DNA of 64,000 nt. Origin: Vigna angularis (taxonomy: Eukaryota; Streptophyta; Magnoliopsida; Fabales; Fabaceae). Under the pieces are notes generated by a model. That model was not told where the DNA came from, ran no database searches, and was given only the letters and a program-made list of their open reading frames with translations. Shown in pieces: positions 46,546 through 58,114 of the stretch. How positions within the stretch are numbered: position 1 is the stretch's first letter; the number at the start of each line of letters is the position of its first letter. The stretch covers positions 19,948,825 through 20,012,824 of the forward strand of contig NC_068974.1 of NCBI RefSeq assembly GCF_016808095.1, read 5' to 3'. The translations under genes and the position numbers were made by a program.

Positions 46546-47174
46546 TACATCAAACTCAATTCACAAAACCACAAGACACATCATTAAGCATTAGTAAACC
46601 ACAAACAACACCCTAAAACCATTCCTCTCATTGCTGAGAGCAATCAAAAACCCTTTAGTGCAACCTATGCAGCAAAACCGGCAAGCATAATAGTGAAGAA
46701 TGCTCTATGAATGTGAAAAATTTAGCCCCTAATAGCAATGCTCTCACCAAACCCCAACCTTGAATGGAAACTTGATGCAAAAATGAATGGAAGAGAGGTT
46801 TTATGAAGGGGGAAGAAGGGAAAAGTGAAGAAAACTCTTGAGAAAGTGTTTAAGAGTGTGTGGGAAGAAGGAAATCTAAAAATAGGGGTAAAGCCGCGAC
46901 CTAGGGTATAAAAATACCCTAATGGGCCCTACTCCCGCTGAGCCCAAATGAACCAAACAGTCAAAACCAAGTATGCAATGCTACCGCTCAGCGGTAATTA
47001 CCACTAAGCGGCACTTGCGTTACTTACTCTCCTTCTTCCTAGCTCGCCCTATATGTCCCATAATCATCCTTCTCACTCACTTCCTGTATTTAAGCTCTCT
47101 CATCACTCAAACATTCAATCCCTATCATGCAACTAAAATAGAATCAAAACAAATAAACAAAAATAAAGTCAATC

Positions 47175-47450
47175 AACTGGGTTGCCTCCCAGGTAGCGCT
47201 TGTTTAACGTTACGAGCCTGACCCAAAATCCACCAACACCCATCAATAGGTGTAACAAACCTAGTATCCTTCAATAGATACTTAACCACCTAGCATCCAT
47301 CAATAGATGCTATACCCTGTAAAAAAAATTTATAACTAACACAAAAATAACAAAAGTTCATAATTACGTCACCAAACCAAAAACAAAAGTTCTTAAATCA
47401 CTGGGTTGCCTCCCAGCAAGCGCTCTTTTAATGTCATTAGCTTGACCCAA
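47175..47450 (-). other. Two ~50-bp box repeats flanking a hairpin array
   Basis: Box A (47,175-47,226) and box B (47,400-47,450) share 'ctgggttgcctcccag', 'agcgct' and 'ttagcttgaccc' type text. Between them are three hairpins: 47,236-47,253 (ACACC/GGTGT), 47,263-47,282 (AGTATC/GATACT) and 47,291-47,312 (TAGCATC/GATGCTA), all with an 8-nt loop ending CAATA. Same layout at 61,050-61,356. Confidence 0.75.
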
Positions 47451-48415
47451 TAAAGCTCAAGTTCCATCTTTTTTTTCTTCTTCTTTCTACTGAACTTCTT
47501 CAGAAATTTGATCAAACCAGGAACCTGTTGCAATGTCTCAATCATAGGAACTTTAATCTCCAATTTCTTGAAGATTTCCATAAAGTGCTCAAAGTCCTTC
47601 TCTTTCCTATGATACTTCTTTGAATGAGGACGGGGTTTTCATATGATTCTTTCTTTTTTCCTCTCATCCTCTTTTTCTTTTCTTTCACTTTCTTAAGATT
47701 CACACAAATTTTCTTTTCTTTTACTCTCTTTTTTTCTTTTCTTTTTCTACTCACTTTCTCAATCTTCATACAAATTTTCTTTCTCTCTTCTCTCTCAACC
47801 ACCTCTCTTTCTTTTTCTACTACATCTTTATCCTTTTCACTCAACTCTTCTTTTTCTTTTCTCTCTATCTTTTTCTCATCTAATGTCTTGTCACTTCCAG
47901 TGATAATGGCTTGACATTCCTTCCTAGGGTTATCTTCAGTAATAACCCCAACATCATCCAATTTCTGAATCATGTGACCAATCTGCATCTCCATCCTTTT
48001 ACATGATGCTTCAATGCTTTTCTGAGTGGAGATGGACACTTGCAAAAATTGTTGAAAGACGTCATCCAGCTTTGTCCTTCTTTCTGATAGAGAGGGTTGT
48101 TGCTGCCATTGTTGTGGTGGCGGCCTATCAAATTGTTCGGCAGCTTGAGTGCTTTTATGATGAGAATCAGACATCTGTATGAACTGTTGAAGTGTGTCAT
48201 CTATCTTACCTTATCTTTTCGATAGAGAGGGTTGTTGCTGCGATTGTTGTTGTGGTTGATTTCAAATTGTCCGGCAGCTTCCCAAAATTGACTTTGATCC
48301 ATGCTTGAGTGAGGTTCCCACCAGTGGTTGAAATTACTTTGGTAGAATTGAGTGCCCATATAGTTAAATTCTTGTCTGAATTGCATCCTGCAAGCATTAG
48401 ACACAAAACCCTAGA
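47393..48415 (-). pseudogene. Athila-type gag, C-terminal half
   Basis: Minus strand. Shows 'MGTQFYQSNFNHWWEPHSS' (family NFNQGW.PHPS region), Gln/Asn-rich linkers, 'ISTQKSIEASCKRMEMQIGHM', a long Lys/Glu-rich stretch (about 47,640-47,890), then 'FMEIFKKLEIKVPMIETLQQ' and 'VPGLIKFLKKFSRKKK', which match the region before protease in Athila polyproteins, ending 'RLLGGNPVI'. The N-terminal gag and zinc knuckle are missing, and frames change at about 47,580 and 48,200. Confidence 0.75.
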
Positions 48416-48663
48416 AAATATTTGTTAGCACAAAAAGATAGAGAAGATAAACTAATAAGATAAAAAAAAATTAAAAAGATAGAAAGATAAGAAGATATAA
48501 ATAAAGAAGATAGAAATATAGAAGATTGAAAGATAAAATAAAAACAAAAAACAAAAAGATAAAATTAAAATCAAAAGATAAAACAAAAAGATAAAAACAT
48601 AAAAATTCAAAAATCAAGTCAAAGGTAATAAATAATCACACAAATAGAATAGTTAAACCACGA
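48416..48663 (-). other. A-rich spacer between gag remnant and primer site
   Basis: 'aagataaaa' type low-complexity sequence in place of the N-terminal gag. No gene. Confidence 0.6.
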
Positions 48664-48682
48664 GTCCCCGGCAATGGCGCCA
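48664..48682 (-). other. Primer binding site (tRNA-Asp type)
   Basis: Element-sense TGGCGCCATTGCCGGGGAC, one mismatch from the Athila/Tat consensus over its first 18 bases, 6 bases inside the LTR end TCATCA. Marks the true 5' junction of interior 2. Confidence 0.8.
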
Positions 48683-48688
48683 AAAACT

Positions 48689-50079
48689 TGATGAACAAAT
48701 TTTCAATCCTTGAAAATGGAGTCAAAAACTTGTTAACCCTCGGCAACTGTAACTGAATCGTATCAAGTAATAAAAAATGGTAAGACCAAGTATCGTTTCC
48801 CAAGAGACTCACGTCACTAAACAGTTACGTGATTACTCAACTAATTAAGACTCTAAAGAAATATTTTAGGGTTTTTGAATGCAAATGCAATAAAATAAAC
48901 ATGAATGCAATTTTATCAATTGAGGTTAAACACAAGAATGAATGAATGAAGTTGATGATATTGTTGTTGGGGTTTAGATTTCACCTAATTTACTCATGTA
49001 TTTATGAGTTCATCTTTCTTCATTAATGGTTAATGCCACTTTCTAAATTACCTTAAACCCGATGTCTCAGCGAAGAAAGCCTAATCATAATCACTAGTTC
49101 ACAATGTCTTGTCTCCCTAGCAATTAATCATGCATTATAGTGAAAAGAAGCTTAAAGGCAACCAACCATCATACTCCTATGTCTAGGTTTATACTACTAT
49201 TGGGAGAGATTCTCTAGATCCAGATTTCCCCGTAGGTGTCCATATCAAAAAAATCAATAATCATGACATCGAATGGGTTAAACAATGCATGCTTTGAGCA
49301 AAGAGGAAAACCTTAACAATTAATGAAAGAAAACATGTATCTTATAACAGATCTTGAAGAACAAATTCAATATATGAGAGTTTCAAAAGGATTACATTGA
49401 CTCCCCAACAACAATAAAAGTTTAGTTCTCCATCGTCATGGAAGAACTAGATGAACAATGGAATGAAAGAATGGAAGAGATAGAAAAACCCGAGAAAGAG
49501 AAGAGGAGAGTCGTCACCATCTCCAATTCTACCCCAAGGGCTAAAAAATGTGTTTCTGCCTCGTTCCCAGCGAAAGATAGTAACCCTAGGAAGACCAAAG
49601 CCTTATATAGACTTCTAAATATTACAGAAAAGTGAGCCCAAGCCCATAAGAATGTCGTTAAGCAGTTTTTACCGCTCAGCGGCAAGTGCGACACTTCAGT
49701 TTTGCCCCTTAATTGCTGCTTTTGCCCCTTAGTGGTCATTTCAGCACCTGAAAAGTGGTGCTCAGCGGTAATTACTGCTCAGTGCAACTTTTTTTGCACT
49801 CTGGTTGACTTTTCTACATTCTGGTTGACTGGTTGACTTTTCTGGTTGACTGGTTGACTTTTCTGCATTCAACCCAGTCGGTACTTTAACTCTTCATTTA
49901 AATCATTAATTTAGCCTACAAAATCAAGGAAATCTAGCATAAAACCATTAAACTCATCTTCACATCTCTTATTCACAAAACTAATGCAAAAACATGTGTT
50001 CAAGAAAGCTTCTAAGTCAAAAAGAGTTGATTGATTACCAAAATTAAGTATAAATATAACGGTTTTTCAACCGTTACCA
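48689..50079 (-). repeat. Athila-like 5' LTR of interior 2 (copy 9)
   Basis: 1,391 bp, + strand TGATGAACAAATTTT...GTTACCA. Nearly collinear with copy 8. The CAGCG array is at 49,655-49,785. On its far side there is no host DNA but a minisatellite leading into copy 10. Confidence 0.85.
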
Positions 50080-50917
50080 GCCCACTTTGTCCACTTCACC
50101 CATTTCGTCCAATTCGACCACTTTGGCCACTTCTTCTTCTTCTTCTTCTTCAACTTCTTCTTCTTCTTCCACTTTGTCCACTTCGACCACATCGTGCACT
50201 TCGTCCACTTCTTCACCACTTCCACTTATTCCACTTCTTGTTCTTGTTCTTCTTCTTCTTCTTCTTCCTCCTCTTCTTCCTCTTCGTCCACTTTGTCCAC
50301 TTTTCCCACTTTGCGCACTTTGCCCACTTCGCCCACTTCGCCCACTTCGTCCACTTCGTCAACTTCGTCCACTTCGTCTACTTCGAGCACTTCGTCCACT
50401 TCGTGCACTTCGTCCACTTCATCCACTTGGTTCAATTCGTAAACTTCATCCACTTCCTCCACATAGTCCACTTCATCCACTTCGTCCACTTCTTCTTCTT
50501 CTTCTTCTTCGTCCACTTCTTCTTCTTCTTCGTCCACTTCATCCACGTCGTCCACTTCGTGCTCTTCGTCCACTTCGTCCACTTTTTCAACTTCGTCCAC
50601 TCCATCAACTTCGTCCACTTCGTCAACTTCGCCCACTTCGCCCACTTCGCCCACTTCGTCCACTTCGTCAACTTCATCCACTTCGTCCATATCGTGCACT
50701 TCGTCCACTTCGCCCACTTTGCTCACTTTGCCCACTTGGTCCACTTCATCCAATCGTCCAGTTCGTCCACTTTGTCTACTTCTTCTTCTTCTTCTTCCAG
50801 TTCTTGTTCTTGTTCTTCTTCTTCTTCTTCTTCCACTTGGTCCACATCGTCCACTTCGTCCACCTCGCCCACTTCCTCCAGTACGTCCAATTGGTCCAAT
50901 TGGTCCACTTCCCCCAT
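50080..50917. repeat. Long 9-bp minisatellite (TCGTCCACT)n between two LTRs
   Basis: About 838 bp of imperfect 9-bp units with (CTT)n blocks (50,133-50,170, 50,245-50,285, 50,488-50,530 and 50,782-50,833). It starts directly after the end of LTR copy 9 and ends directly at LTR copy 10. Open frames of up to about 333 codons on the + strand and acidic Val-Asp-Glu frames on the - strand come from the repeat. Confidence 0.93.
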
Positions 50918-51645
50918 GTTTACCCGCGGCAAGAGTAACCGAATTGTATCAAGTAATAATCCTAGTAAGACCAAGTATCGTTTCCCAAGAGACTCAAGGC
51001 CTAGACACCTATGTGATTTATTGATTAATTAAGACTCGAGAACAAATTGTTGTAAGTTTCGAATGCAAAAGACTAAAAAGTAAATATGTATGCATATGGT
51101 GATCAATGGGAAAGAAGAAACAAAAGTGTGAATTGAAATATATGGATGAATATGTTGTTGGGGTTTATCAAGTGCATCTTTTCCACTCTCTTGTATTTAG
51201 AAATTCATCATTCTTTTCATTAATGTTAATGCCACTTTCTAAATTACTTTAAACTCGATGTCTCGGCGAAGAAAGCCTAATCATAATCACTAGTTTACAA
51301 TGTCTTGTCTCCCTAGCAATTAATCATGCATTATAATGAACAGAAGCTTAAAGGCAACCAGTTATCATACTCCTATGTCTAGGTTGGTAATATACTGATG
51401 GGAGAGATTCTCTAGATCTTGATTTCCCCGTATATGTCCATATCGACAAAACCAATAATCATGACATCAAATAAGTTAAATTATGCATGCTTTGAGCAAA
51501 GATGAAAAACCCTAACTATTAATGAAAAAAGCATGTATTATATAAATGATCTTGAAGAACAAATTCCATACAAGAGAGTTTCTAAAGATTTACATTCCCC
51601 AACAACAAAATAAGTTTAGTTCACCATATTCATGGTAAAACTAGA
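50918..51645 (-). repeat. Athila-like LTR, truncated (copy 10)
   Basis: Starts 'gtttacccgcggcaag', a worn LTR end, and stops at 'aaaactaga', before the motif array. About 70 bases at its end overlap the start of copy 7 and share the private text 'tttctaaagatttacatt'. Confidence 0.8.
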
Positions 51646-53640
51646 ACCTCTCCTACAGACCAATATGTAGCTTTCCCTACATAAATGCTCGAGTAGTCCT
51701 GGAATCCAGCTAAGGAACATGTAATTCAACCACACAAGGACAAGGAACTCACTATCACCCCCACATAAGCAAGGTTCAATACCCGAACAACATTTTCTAT
51801 GCACACAAGGCAAGAGGAAACACCTATCAGTAGATAGAACCAGGATTTACTAGGTATAATTAGTAAACCTATCCTCCACTCTCATGCTAATCAACCACAT
51901 ACTTAGCACACTTGAACACTCACTCATGCCAAACCTTATCCATAAGTCAAACCTGACCTTAAAATCACCACTAATCTCATTCTCTAATTATCATCACGTT
52001 CTACAACTCCTTAAGCTTGGTCCACGCCTATTCTTAATCAAAAGGCACTTTTCTAGTAAAATTACACTCAGATAATAGATTATCATAACTGATAATTGAT
52101 TATCACAATGTATATTTAGGTAATTATGAACGTTTCGGGAATAATCGATTATCACTTATGATAATCGATTATTTCAGTGGTTTTGCACAATAAATTTCTA
52201 GAATGCATCACTTATGAAAGGATAATCGATTATCATCCCAAACAATCAATTATTCTTGGAAACACAGTCAAAACCAATGCGCAAATAATCAATTATAACT
52301 AATGATAATCGATTATTGCCGAATCGAAACACATCCTGAACATAATTTAAGTGTTCGGAACACACATATAATAACCCTAGGTCACGAGAAAACATACCCA
52401 ATATATCATGCATGCATTCAAGCCTCACATACTCCTATAAACAAACCTTAATTCATACATTACATCACTTGAATCATCCAAAATCCACCATTATGTAGAT
52501 TATAACCCAAACAAACCCAACATACTGCATATGATCATTATATTACTCTTTATAATAGATATTTGCATGGTAAAACCCCCAATCAACATACCTTTGTCCT
52601 TCCTTAGCATCAATACATATTATCATGTGATAACCCAACGAAAACATACATACATTCATAAGGAAAACCCAACACAAATATGATATAAACCTTATCCCCA
52701 TGCATACACAAACTTTTACCCAACAATAACAACAGATAATCATAATCATATACACATGTATCAAAACAAGAATTTTCATACAAGATAGTTAAGAATTCAT
52801 AACATACAACAAAGAAAGGTCAATTTCCTCATACCTTCACCAATACTTAGGCTTTATCTATATTTCAAAAACACCACAAATCTTCCTTTGCACTAAGCTT
52901 TTCTGCAGCTCATCCTCTTTTCTCCTAGAAAACATTTCTTCTCTCCTTTATCTTTTTCGTTTTTTAGAATTAGGGTAGCAATGTACAAACCCTTTTTACT
53001 CTTCTCTTTCTTATCTCTTTTCCCTTTATCTCTATCTTTTTGGTTTTAATAAAATCTCTCACTTTATCCCTAAAAACCCACTAAGATTTCCTCTCCTATT
53101 TTATCTCAACTACTTTTTAAAATATCAACAACTAATAAATATTACAATTATTCACATAATCTCCTTTTTCATTTTAGATTTTATTTTATTTTTGCTTACC
53201 TTTACTTTCTACACCTCCTAATATAATTTATGCACAATTTAATAAAGGTAAAAGACATTTTTGCCCGTAGGCAAAAAATACACTTAAAATCTAAGTTTCT
53301 ATTAAACTCTTATGCCTAAGAATTGAATCCTCATCCATTCAATCCTAAACCATATCCCTACCAACAAACTAACACATCACATTGGTAATGTCACATACAC
53401 GCAAATCACCAAATTAATAACATATCAATCAAGTGGTGCACTTTATCAACAATAAGACTAAATAATTAACATAGAAATTATAATTCTAAGAAACATCTAA
53501 ACATTAAACACCAATTACCAAACAATAATACTAAAGTATTACTAAATTTTTCCCAAGTCTTACAAGTTGCAGTCAATGAAACCCTTATGTCGCTTAGTGT
53601 CCTAGAATAAAATTATTCTAAACCTATAGTGAAACATGGC
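51646..53640. other. LTR-like debris, no gene
   Basis: Non-coding, with TAATCGATTA-type words (52,085-52,320) and TA-rich text that resembles LTRs of gypsy elements. No primer site, TG...CA ends or coding blocks could be assigned. Confidence 0.35.
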
Positions 53641-53830
53641 ACCTATCCTCGTCGATAATTATCGACGGCCAGAATCTGTCGATAAATGTTTCTGAGAAGG
53701 TATTTACCGACGAATTTCTACTTATCGATGATCTATTGGAAAATTAACATTACTAACAGATTTTGATATTTATTGACAGATATCTTCCATTGGTAAATGA
53801 AGTTTTTTTTCTAATGATAGTTGGACATGG
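53641..53830. repeat. Short DNA-transposon end fragment
   Basis: Contains 'tcgtcgataattatcgacgg', 'ggtatttaccgacgaa' and similar near-palindromic words typical of the ends of CACTA-type or related elements. The rest of the element is not recognisable. Confidence 0.35.
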
Positions 53831-55388
53831 TAGAAAAAAATAGTCTTTTTTTGGCCTATTGACTCTTAAGTATTGTTGGGATAGAATGAAAGTTCAGCTA
53901 TAAAAAATGGTGTGACACTTAGGTTACTAAAAGTTTTAGAGGGATGTGAGTGTTTACTTTGATTTTGATTATATTTATATGTGGAGTTTCGTCAACAGAT
54001 CTAAGTAACAAATAAGCATATTGTGTTATTTACATTGGACTTCAATATAACATTGGTGCATGTAAGTGTTTTTGAAATCAATTATTTTGGAGATTATGCT
54101 TAGGTTAATCGAAGCATATTCAGACGAGATAAACAATATATAACTTTAGGTTTTAGTTCAAAACTGAAGCCTATTCTTTACTTTATGTTTCGATTCTTTT
54201 TTGAATCGAACCCTTTTTCTATATTATTTTTTAAAAATAATATTGTTTCAATTCTCATGTAGAACCACTATGCTCTCCATCAACAAACAAAGTCACCACT
54301 ACCTTTCCCACCTCCACATTGGATAAAAGAAATTAAAAAATATTTGTATTAGGAAAATTTAGTTATGAAATAGACTATATATTTATATTACTTATAAACA
54401 CCTTTAAATCATCCTGATCATATATAAATTTTATGTATTTCCACCAACTAAGTTACTTGGATATCTTTAAGCCATATCTAATATGGTCCTCTCTTGACCA
54501 TTTATACCTCGTTCTTGAAAAACTTAAGACAAATTCTTTAATAACAAGTTCTTGACTACTAAGGATTAAAAAAATGTTTAATATTTTACCTAGACCTTAA
54601 ATTGTTTTTTAGTTTATTGGAAATGGATAGTTAAGTTTAAGTTGAAGATACAATATCTTGCAAGTTTGGATAGAGAAGACATTGAAATTATAAAAGAGTT
54701 TATTGTTTTATCAATAGTAAGGATCTCTTCAAAGTGTCTCATATGGAGAATTGGACATCTTGACTTAAAGGCAAAAACTTATTTTCTTAGTGTTGAAGAT
54801 TTCACACCAATTAGAAATAAAGTAGATTTCGAACATATATTAGTAGGTACAAACATCACTGCCTTACAAGTTGGTTTTAAAGTTCATTAATATCTTAACA
54901 TGGTAGCAAAATCATGAATTAGAGTTTATTCCAGTGAAATTTGTTGTTTATTAGGCTTATTGTTATGACACAACTATCTATTAATGTTTAATTTCACACT
55001 CAAAATATATATGTTTCGACATGAGGTAAAATGAGGTGAAATAACTTTTAAATAACATAATTTAAATTGTTACACTGTTATAAAACTTATTAAACCTAAA
55101 TCTTGATTAAGTATAAATAATATAACTTTTAAATAAGATGATTTAAATGGTTACACTATTATAAACCTACCACTTATAATAAAAAACAATATATCTCTTT
55201 TGTGATTAAGTATAAGTACTATAACTTTTAAATAACATGATTTAAATTGTTACACTATTATCAAACTTATTAAACCTAAATATTGAATAATATCAATAAA
55301 AATAAAGAGATTTATCTTCTCTTTCATTGAATGAGTAAAACTTTAGGATTTACTTAATCTTTAATACATAGTCTTTTATATATATATA
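53831..55388. other. AT-rich spacer with a ~90-bp triplication
   Basis: No recognised gene; the 82-codon frame at 54,642-54,890 has no recognisable domain. At 55,035-55,290 three imperfect units carry 'ataacttttaaataacatga' and 'tttaaattgttacactatta'. Confidence 0.45.
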
Positions 55389-57217
55389 GGTTTAAACCCT
55401 CGGATCGTCTTCATATTTGTTGGAAAATCTCAAGTAGGTTCTCATTTTTTAAACTGTCAAAATTGGGTTCATATACTTGTAAAATTGAGTCAATTAGGTC
55501 CATATATTTGAAAAATTGAGCCAATTAAGCTTTGTCAGTTAAATTTTCACAAACGACGTCAAAGTTTGCTGACGTGGTGCACATATAATATGCTCATGTA
55601 TAAGTGTTATATTACATGAAATATGTTATTTAAATTATCAGTGTTTGACGTGGCACAAAACAAAACCTTCTTCTCTTAAACCACCCACGCTTCCACCGTC
55701 TATGGCCTTGCTGTCGTCACTCTCGTGCTTCTTAGCCAAGCACATCGTCACTCGATGCCTATTTTGTGGCAAAGGGCTTGGTTTCGGTTGCTCGACCACT
55801 TGCGCCGTCCTCTCCTTCATCGTCTACTGGTAACACTCAATCAGGTGTTGTGAATTGATTGAACATTTTCTATTAAAGGATAAAAATTGGTAAAGGTTGG
55901 AAAATATTTGATTTTTTTTGGGGCTTTGAGGCTTAGTCGAATCTTGGAGTGGAAGGGGGAAGGGGAAAACAATGTGGGAGAGGTGGGATTCATTGACGAG
56001 GTCATGGTTGTGTCCGATGATGCAGGTGGAGAAGCATTCAGGTCGCAGCTGCCGATGGATGCGTTGGAAGGGCGTTGTTGGCGGCGGTGGAAGCGGATGT
56101 TGGGGGTTTTGACGGTGTGCATGTTGCTGGACCGGAGTAGGAACGACTTGAGGGTCCTTGGTGAGACACTTAATTTGGTCTTCTACTTCGCGGTGGGGAT
56201 CGCTGGTTTGGGCCCAGATTTGGTCTTCTAGGTGGATAAAGGTTGCGCTGGAGACATGGCGGTGGTTCCTCCGTCATAGATTCCTCCATGGGTCCGACCT
56301 GATGGTTGATGCCCCGTGAGTAGGGAGAGAAAGAGTCGCAGTCCCAAATGCCGGCATTTTCAGTGTCAGCGACAACGTCAGGGTGGGAGCTGAAAAGGAC
56401 GATCTTGAAGGCGCGTAGGGAGAGTTTGACGAAGTAGTGAAGATGGTGAACCAGTAGCTTTCCCGTACCTAGAAGTTGTGGTTCTGCTAGGTCTCCCTCC
56501 TCTGGCTTGTCTCTCTTGCCCAGGCGAAAAGAAAAACCATTGCTCTGTATCCCCACGACAAAGCTCCCCCCGCAAGTGCTGCAAACAACCATTTTACCAA
56601 AAATGAGTGAATCATATGCACAAAAGTTTGCTTATTTATTTATTTGTTTATGAATCACATACTTGGGAGGTTCCATGGTTCCAGGGCATTGATAACCACA
56701 TATTTGTTTATTTCTGTTTTACTTTTGTGCATATTGGAATGAGGTGAATATATATGTATAAACGAAGAAGGGGATTGAAGGAGAAAAAAATAGGGTGGTG
56801 GGGTAGAGAGATTCACTGTGTCACGACGATGAAGAACACGAAGAGCCGATGAATAACTGCCGTCGGCGAAGCTACGACTATGACCGACGACTGGCGGCGA
56901 GGCCCATGGCCTGACTGGATGAAGAACGTGCAGTGGTTAATGGCCTGACACTTTTCAATCCCTAATATATTATTTTAACATAAACCATTTCAATTTTGCC
57001 ATGTCATAATCTTTTAATTTAAATAAATTCACATAATCAAACAATGCACATCAGCATAAACACGTCATCACAATTTACCGTCGTCTGTCAAAACTTAACT
57101 GAGAGAAAAAAATTGGCTCAATTTTACAAGTATATGGACCCAATTTTGACGGTTTAAAAAACGAGGACCCACTTGAGATTCTCCAACAAATATGAGGACA
57201 ATTCGAGAGTTTAAACC
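55389..57217. mobile_element. TIR element (Mutator-like?) with captured GC-rich DNA
   Basis: The terminal inverted repeats extend about 170 bp: left 55,389-55,570 (GGTTTAAACCCTCGGATCGT) and right about 57,080-57,217 (inverse GGTTTAAACTCTCGAATTGT). Shared blocks include 'catatttgttgga' and 'aaaattgggtc'. The left arm has an internal ~35-bp duplication. The interior (55,640-56,940) is much richer in G and C than the arms. The target duplication is unclear because both flanks are TA-rich. Confidence 0.7.
56170..56592 (-). pseudogene. Unrecognised frame in the TIR element
   Basis: 140-codon minus frame beginning '[19 protein letters not shown]'. I do not recognise a family. Its composition and codon texture differ from the AT-rich surroundings, and partial frames continue at 56,122-55,841 (minus) and overlap a + frame at 55,887-56,231. 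Capture of a host gene fragment by the element is the simplest reading. It may not be coding at all. Confidence 0.3.
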
Positions 57218-57655
57218 TATCTATATATAAATATATATTATTATGTAATTATTGCACGGGTATTATATTTAAAGTGAGGAAATAATATAAAAATGTTTGA
57301 TTTAATATAATAAATTCATTTTATAAATTATTAGATAATTTTAGTTTACATACTTTTTATTTTTGTTTGCTTATAACTTCATAAAATAATATAAATTATT
57401 TTAAATTTTATAAGCAAAATATACTAAATTATTAAAAATAAAAGCTACTAACATTTAATAATATAAATAGTTTTAAAACTATATTTTAACTTACCATTTG
57501 TTCAGTTATTAATTATAATTGAGTTTTATTAAAAAAAAAATCAAAATGTGATTACTCTTAAAACGTTGGTTAACAATAATTAGATTATAAGGAATAAAAT
57601 AGAAACATGAATGGTATAAACAAAGGAGAATTCTCTTGAAATTTCTCTTATAATT
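57218..57655. other. AT-rich spacer
   Basis: Very AT-rich, with no gene, clear repeat end or RNA gene seen. Confidence 0.5.
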
Positions 57656-58114
57656 AGGGATGACAAAAAAATATGCGCCCGCGATATTCACGAATAAAAT
57701 TCACGACGAATAATTGGTACCCACGAATATTTACTGTCCGCAGTTGTGGGTAGCGGATATTTTAATACCGGCTTATAAATGGGTCGGGTGCGGGTATTAT
57801 ACTATCCGTACCTACAAATATCCTCTACCCAAAAAAAATAAAAATAAAAATTTAATTTATATTTTATTAAGTTAAATTTAATTAAAATTAAAATTAATTT
57901 ATATTTATAAAGTTAAATTTAATTAAAATTAAATTTTAATTTATATTATATTTTATATATTTTTTGTAATTTTATTTAAATTTTATTTTAATAATTTAAA
58001 AAAATTAAATATTTGCGGGTATATGTGGATATCCACAAGTTTTAAAATATCCGCGAATATTTTTTAAGCGAATATCCGTGCGGGTAGCTGATGAATTATT
58101 TTTTGAGAGTTGCT
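57656..58114. mobile_element. Truncated MITE with gcgggtat/aatatccgcg motifs
   Basis: Starts 'tagggatgacaaaaa' and carries 'cacgaataaaattcacgacg', 'gggtgcgggtatta', 'atatccgcgaatat' and 'gaatatccgtgcgggta', the pattern of a common plant non-autonomous DNA element (hAT-like by my recall). Its right end is cut by the Athila-like LTR at 58,115. Confidence 0.45.

Larger units (their letters stand above)
44979..48688 (-). mobile_element. Athila-like element interior 2, gag-only
   Basis: 3.7-kb interior from the polypurine side ('caatcccaaacttacaac', element-sense GTTTGGGATTG) to the primer site at 48,664-48,682. It holds a non-coding 3' part (44,979-46,240), a remnant frame (46,258-46,545), two box repeats with a hairpin array between them (47,175-47,450) and the C-terminal half of gag (47,393-48,415). 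No RT, integrase or RNase H, so it is non-autonomous. Confidence 0.8.

Noticed and set aside
47624..47914. Phe/Ser-rich + strand frame (and 61,527-61,835)
   Set aside because: Mirror of the Lys/Glu-rich gag linker on the minus strand.
50031..51032. Long + strand open frame of 333 codons and overlapping long frames
   Set aside because: Made of the 9-bp minisatellite and CTT runs. All frames stay open because the unit length is a multiple of three, and the product is His/Phe/Val or Ser/Thr repeats with no domain.
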